Of a stretch of 64,000 nt of DNA, positions 62,901-64,000 are shown piece after piece (the stretch's first letter is position 1; each line of letters starts with the position of its first letter). The stretch covers positions 57,568,590-57,632,589 of the forward strand of contig CM034237.1 in NCBI GenBank assembly GCA_019916065.1, written 5' to 3'. The stretch comes from Vitellaria paradoxa (taxonomy: Eukaryota > Streptophyta > Magnoliopsida > Ericales > Sapotaceae). The position numbers and the translations under genes were made by a program. The notes under the pieces were generated by a model, which was not told where the DNA came from, did not search any database, and saw nothing but the letters and a program-made list of their open reading frames with translations.

Positions 62901-63248
62901 CTAGGTTGTCTAGTGCTGAAATATCTATTACCTAGGTCGCACAAACACTTCTAGGCACTTCATTATTCATGTTGAACACCCACATTTCAATTATTTCTGT
63001 TGCATGGGTATGTTTACATAAAAGTTTATGATTATTCATGCCGCCAATGACTCTCTCAAATAGCAGTTCAATTATTTCCTCTTTTCTACTGCTGAAGTCA
63101 TGATTTCCTTTCCAGCCTTGAATTAGCAAAGACTGCCTTTTGCAGCTCAAAGCACTTTCTTACTTTATTGCTTATGATTTGCTGCAGGAGGGGTGGTTTG
63201 CTGGCAAAATGTGCTCAAGAACTAAACCTAGTTCTTCAAGACTCATAA
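50987..63248 (+). CDS. KTN80: Katanin p80 WD40 repeat-containing subunit (KTN80)
   Basis: Eighteen exons: 50987-51011, 51410-51540, 54575-54692, 54994-55220, 55304-55406, 56487-56557, 56768-56842, 56925-57068, 57201-57360, 58197-58703, 59695-59751, 59834-59961, 60459-60593, 61223-61297, 61429-61541, 62336-62452, 62573-62641, 63188-63248. They join in frame to 771 aa. The start MSKRGYKLQEFLAH resembles other plant KTN80 proteins. An N-terminal propeller of WD40 repeats (GVIKLWDLEET, DLKIWDIRKKGCIHTYKGHT, ADRTAKFWDLETFELIGS) spans about residues 10-310. A disordered middle follows, then VAVVRGRTRSLVERFERREG near 540-560 and the con80 domain at about 607-771 (FLSSLRSRLTKLQVLRHFWE). KTN80 directs the p60 ATPase katanin to microtubule crossovers and branch points; con80 binds p60. 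Intron 2 (3034 bp) contains nested LINEs in the same orientation. Confidence 0.95.
51814..51862 (+). mobile_element. About 15-nt retroposed tail inside the L1 RT region
   Basis: AAAATACCTGGTTCTAT occurs at 51814-51830 and again at 51846-51862, separated by ACTTACC plus an A-run. Deleting the insert and one repeat restores the L1 reading FKIPGSMVNKLEKLQ, showing a later insertion into the L1. The insert looks like an extremely short LINE or SINE tail. Confidence 0.7.
52983..53868 (+). mobile_element. RTE-clade LINE reverse transcriptase fragment nested in the L1
   Basis: An open frame of 298 codons (52997-53893) encodes the C-terminal part of a plant RTE-like reverse transcriptase: catalytic FADDIVLVDE at about residues 23-32, then YLGSIVQQDGGIDTDVSHRI, ALLYGSECW, MRMLRWMCG and RLRWFGHVRR. 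The N-terminal half with palm motifs before FADD, and the endonuclease, are missing. Coding ends in KADPTWWEKAWFG, whose DNA (CCCCACATGGTGGGAAAAGG) is the conserved RTE 3' end; the frame then runs on into flanking L1 DNA. TTGGCTACCCG at 52983-52993 and TTGGCTATCCG at 53858-53868 look like a target duplication with one change. The lack of stops suggests it is younger than the host L1. Confidence 0.85.
55731..55825 (+). mobile_element. L1 3' end fragment in KTN80 intron 5
   Basis: GGGTGGCATCTCCTTGATGC, a T-run, TTAATTAAAACTTTATTATC and TATC-A-run match the L1 3' end at 53955-54024 and 6700-6775. Only the last approximately 90 bp are present. A T/G homopolymer junction follows at 55928-55952. 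Confidence 0.65.
60784..61085. mobile_element. Fold-back MITE in KTN80 intron 13
   Basis: The left end GTGTGTTTGGAGGATTTGG, then GAGGGATAGGAAAAGGGAAG, is mirrored by CCCTTCCCTTTTC...CCCTTGACAAATCC and TCTGAACACAGC at the right. The inverted region is about 60 bp per arm, purine-rich on one side and pyrimidine-rich on the other. No coding content. Confidence 0.7.
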
Positions 63249-64000
63249 TCGCGTAATCTGCCTTGCCATTGACACCTAATGCCATGGAAGAGTTAAATAG
63301 TAGCTCGGTTTTTCCCCTTAAACAGGGTTATTCATGTGAGCAATAACCATGTTCATATTCTGGCTCTCACAACTTGTTCAGCTGCTTTCTGCATTTTGGT
63401 GCAGTCCCCAGGTTCTTTCCATAACTAATCACTTTGGTTTGGAGAATCCTAGAAGGCAAAGCTTTAGCAGATACCTATTTCAGCTGCGAGCACCATAGCC
63501 ACAAGCAAAGATCATCTCCTGGTAGGTCAGTTGGCAGCTGCATCTTTTTCTAATTGTGATTATTTCCATACGGGTGCTTTTGTTTGTATTCACATTTACT
63601 TTTTGTATGTAATATGTGCCAATCATATGTAAATTGCATTTGCAATAGTCAATAAGAGTTATTCTCTGTGCTTCATTAATTCAATGAAATTTTTGTTCAA
63701 TTATGTCTATTGATCTGACTAAGCAAAATTTTTTAGAAATTTGTAGCCAATTCCTTAAGGTGTCATTTGATTTGCTTTTCTGTTTTCTATTTTATGTGTT
63801 TTATGTTTTAAAAATCCTAAAATAAGGAAAATAGAGTATTTTCTATTTTTTAAAACAAGTTTTAAATGCGTATTGAGCCTTGTTCCTTATTTTTGAAAGT
63901 GCAAAATGGTAAATGAGCTCAAAATAGAAAATAGAAAGCAAAAAATAGAAAAATAAACCAAATGCCACTTAATTTTTTTTTTTTTATTTTACCTTTTTCG
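63249..64000. other. KTN80 3'UTR and flank with Tourist-like MITE copy 2
   Basis: 63249 to about 63690 is probable 3'UTR (AATAAGAGTT near 63652 and AATGAAAT near 63683 are weak polyadenylation-like signals). Element 63759-63969 starts GGTGTCATTTGATT and ends with the complement of AGTGGCATTTGGTT, flanked by TAA (63756-63758 and 63970-63972), the same family as 41077-41401 with shared AAAATAGAAAGCAAAAAATA near its right end. Confidence 0.7.

Noticed and set aside
1..63248. Three WD40 genes (PWP2, UTP5, KTN80) as a functional cluster
   Set aside because: KTN80 acts on microtubules and lies about 40 kb away with unrelated genes between; only the PWP2-UTP5 pair has a plausible link.

Overview
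This window is nuclear DNA of a flowering plant. The genes have many short exons and GT-AG introns, their products match land-plant families, the intergenic DNA is very AT-rich, and it is full of MITEs, SINE and LINE pieces. Intron sizes and repeat load suggest a eudicot, perhaps woody, but I cannot name the species. No prokaryotic features, CRISPR array or rRNA gene were seen, and I found no convincing tRNA gene.

Layout. (1) 1-4082, minus: PWP2, a WD40 subunit of the U3 snoRNP/SSU processome; its 3' part lies off the window. (2) 4083-4456: a 374-bp head-to-head promoter with a duplicated telo-box-like unit and four site II (TGGGCY) motifs. (3) 4457-11267, plus: a UTP5/WDR43-type SSU processome protein in 12 exons. 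(4) 11268-16340: a 75-bp x3 tandem repeat, a terminal-inverted-repeat element and a decayed geminivirus-like Rep (13823 to about 14640). (5) 16341-19791, plus: GID8, a LisH-CTLH-CRA subunit of the GID/CTLH ubiquitin ligase. (6) 21450-21722, minus: a small basic plant protein of unknown function. (7) 26786-28537, plus: a broken kelch-repeat gene. (8) 28538-37807: a gene-poor MITE zone with a few GC-richer islands. (9) 37808-41980, plus: a small single-pass membrane protein gene split by a 3.7-kb intron. (10) 44838-46622, minus: a DOMON plus cytochrome b561 protein. (11) 50987-63248, plus: KTN80, the katanin p80 WD40 subunit, in 18 exons. Its intron 2 holds an RTE-type LINE nested in an L1-type LINE.

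How the genes relate. PWP2 and UTP5 belong to the same pre-18S rRNA processing particle and share one short intergenic region carrying the motif pair typical of plant ribosome-biogenesis promoters, so they are probably co-transcribed. The other genes show no functional link: microtubule severing, ubiquitin ligase, transmembrane electron transfer.

All exon boundaries were worked out by hand from splice signals, continuous reading frame and remembered family sequence. Each multi-exon gene closes in frame: UTP5 643 aa, GID8 226 aa, membrane protein 144 aa, b561 protein 405 aa, KTN80 771 aa. UTRs and transcription starts were not determined. The least expected item is the geminivirus-like Rep relic. 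The best mechanistic records are retroposition scars with readable target-site duplications, down to inserts of 34 bp and about 15 bp.
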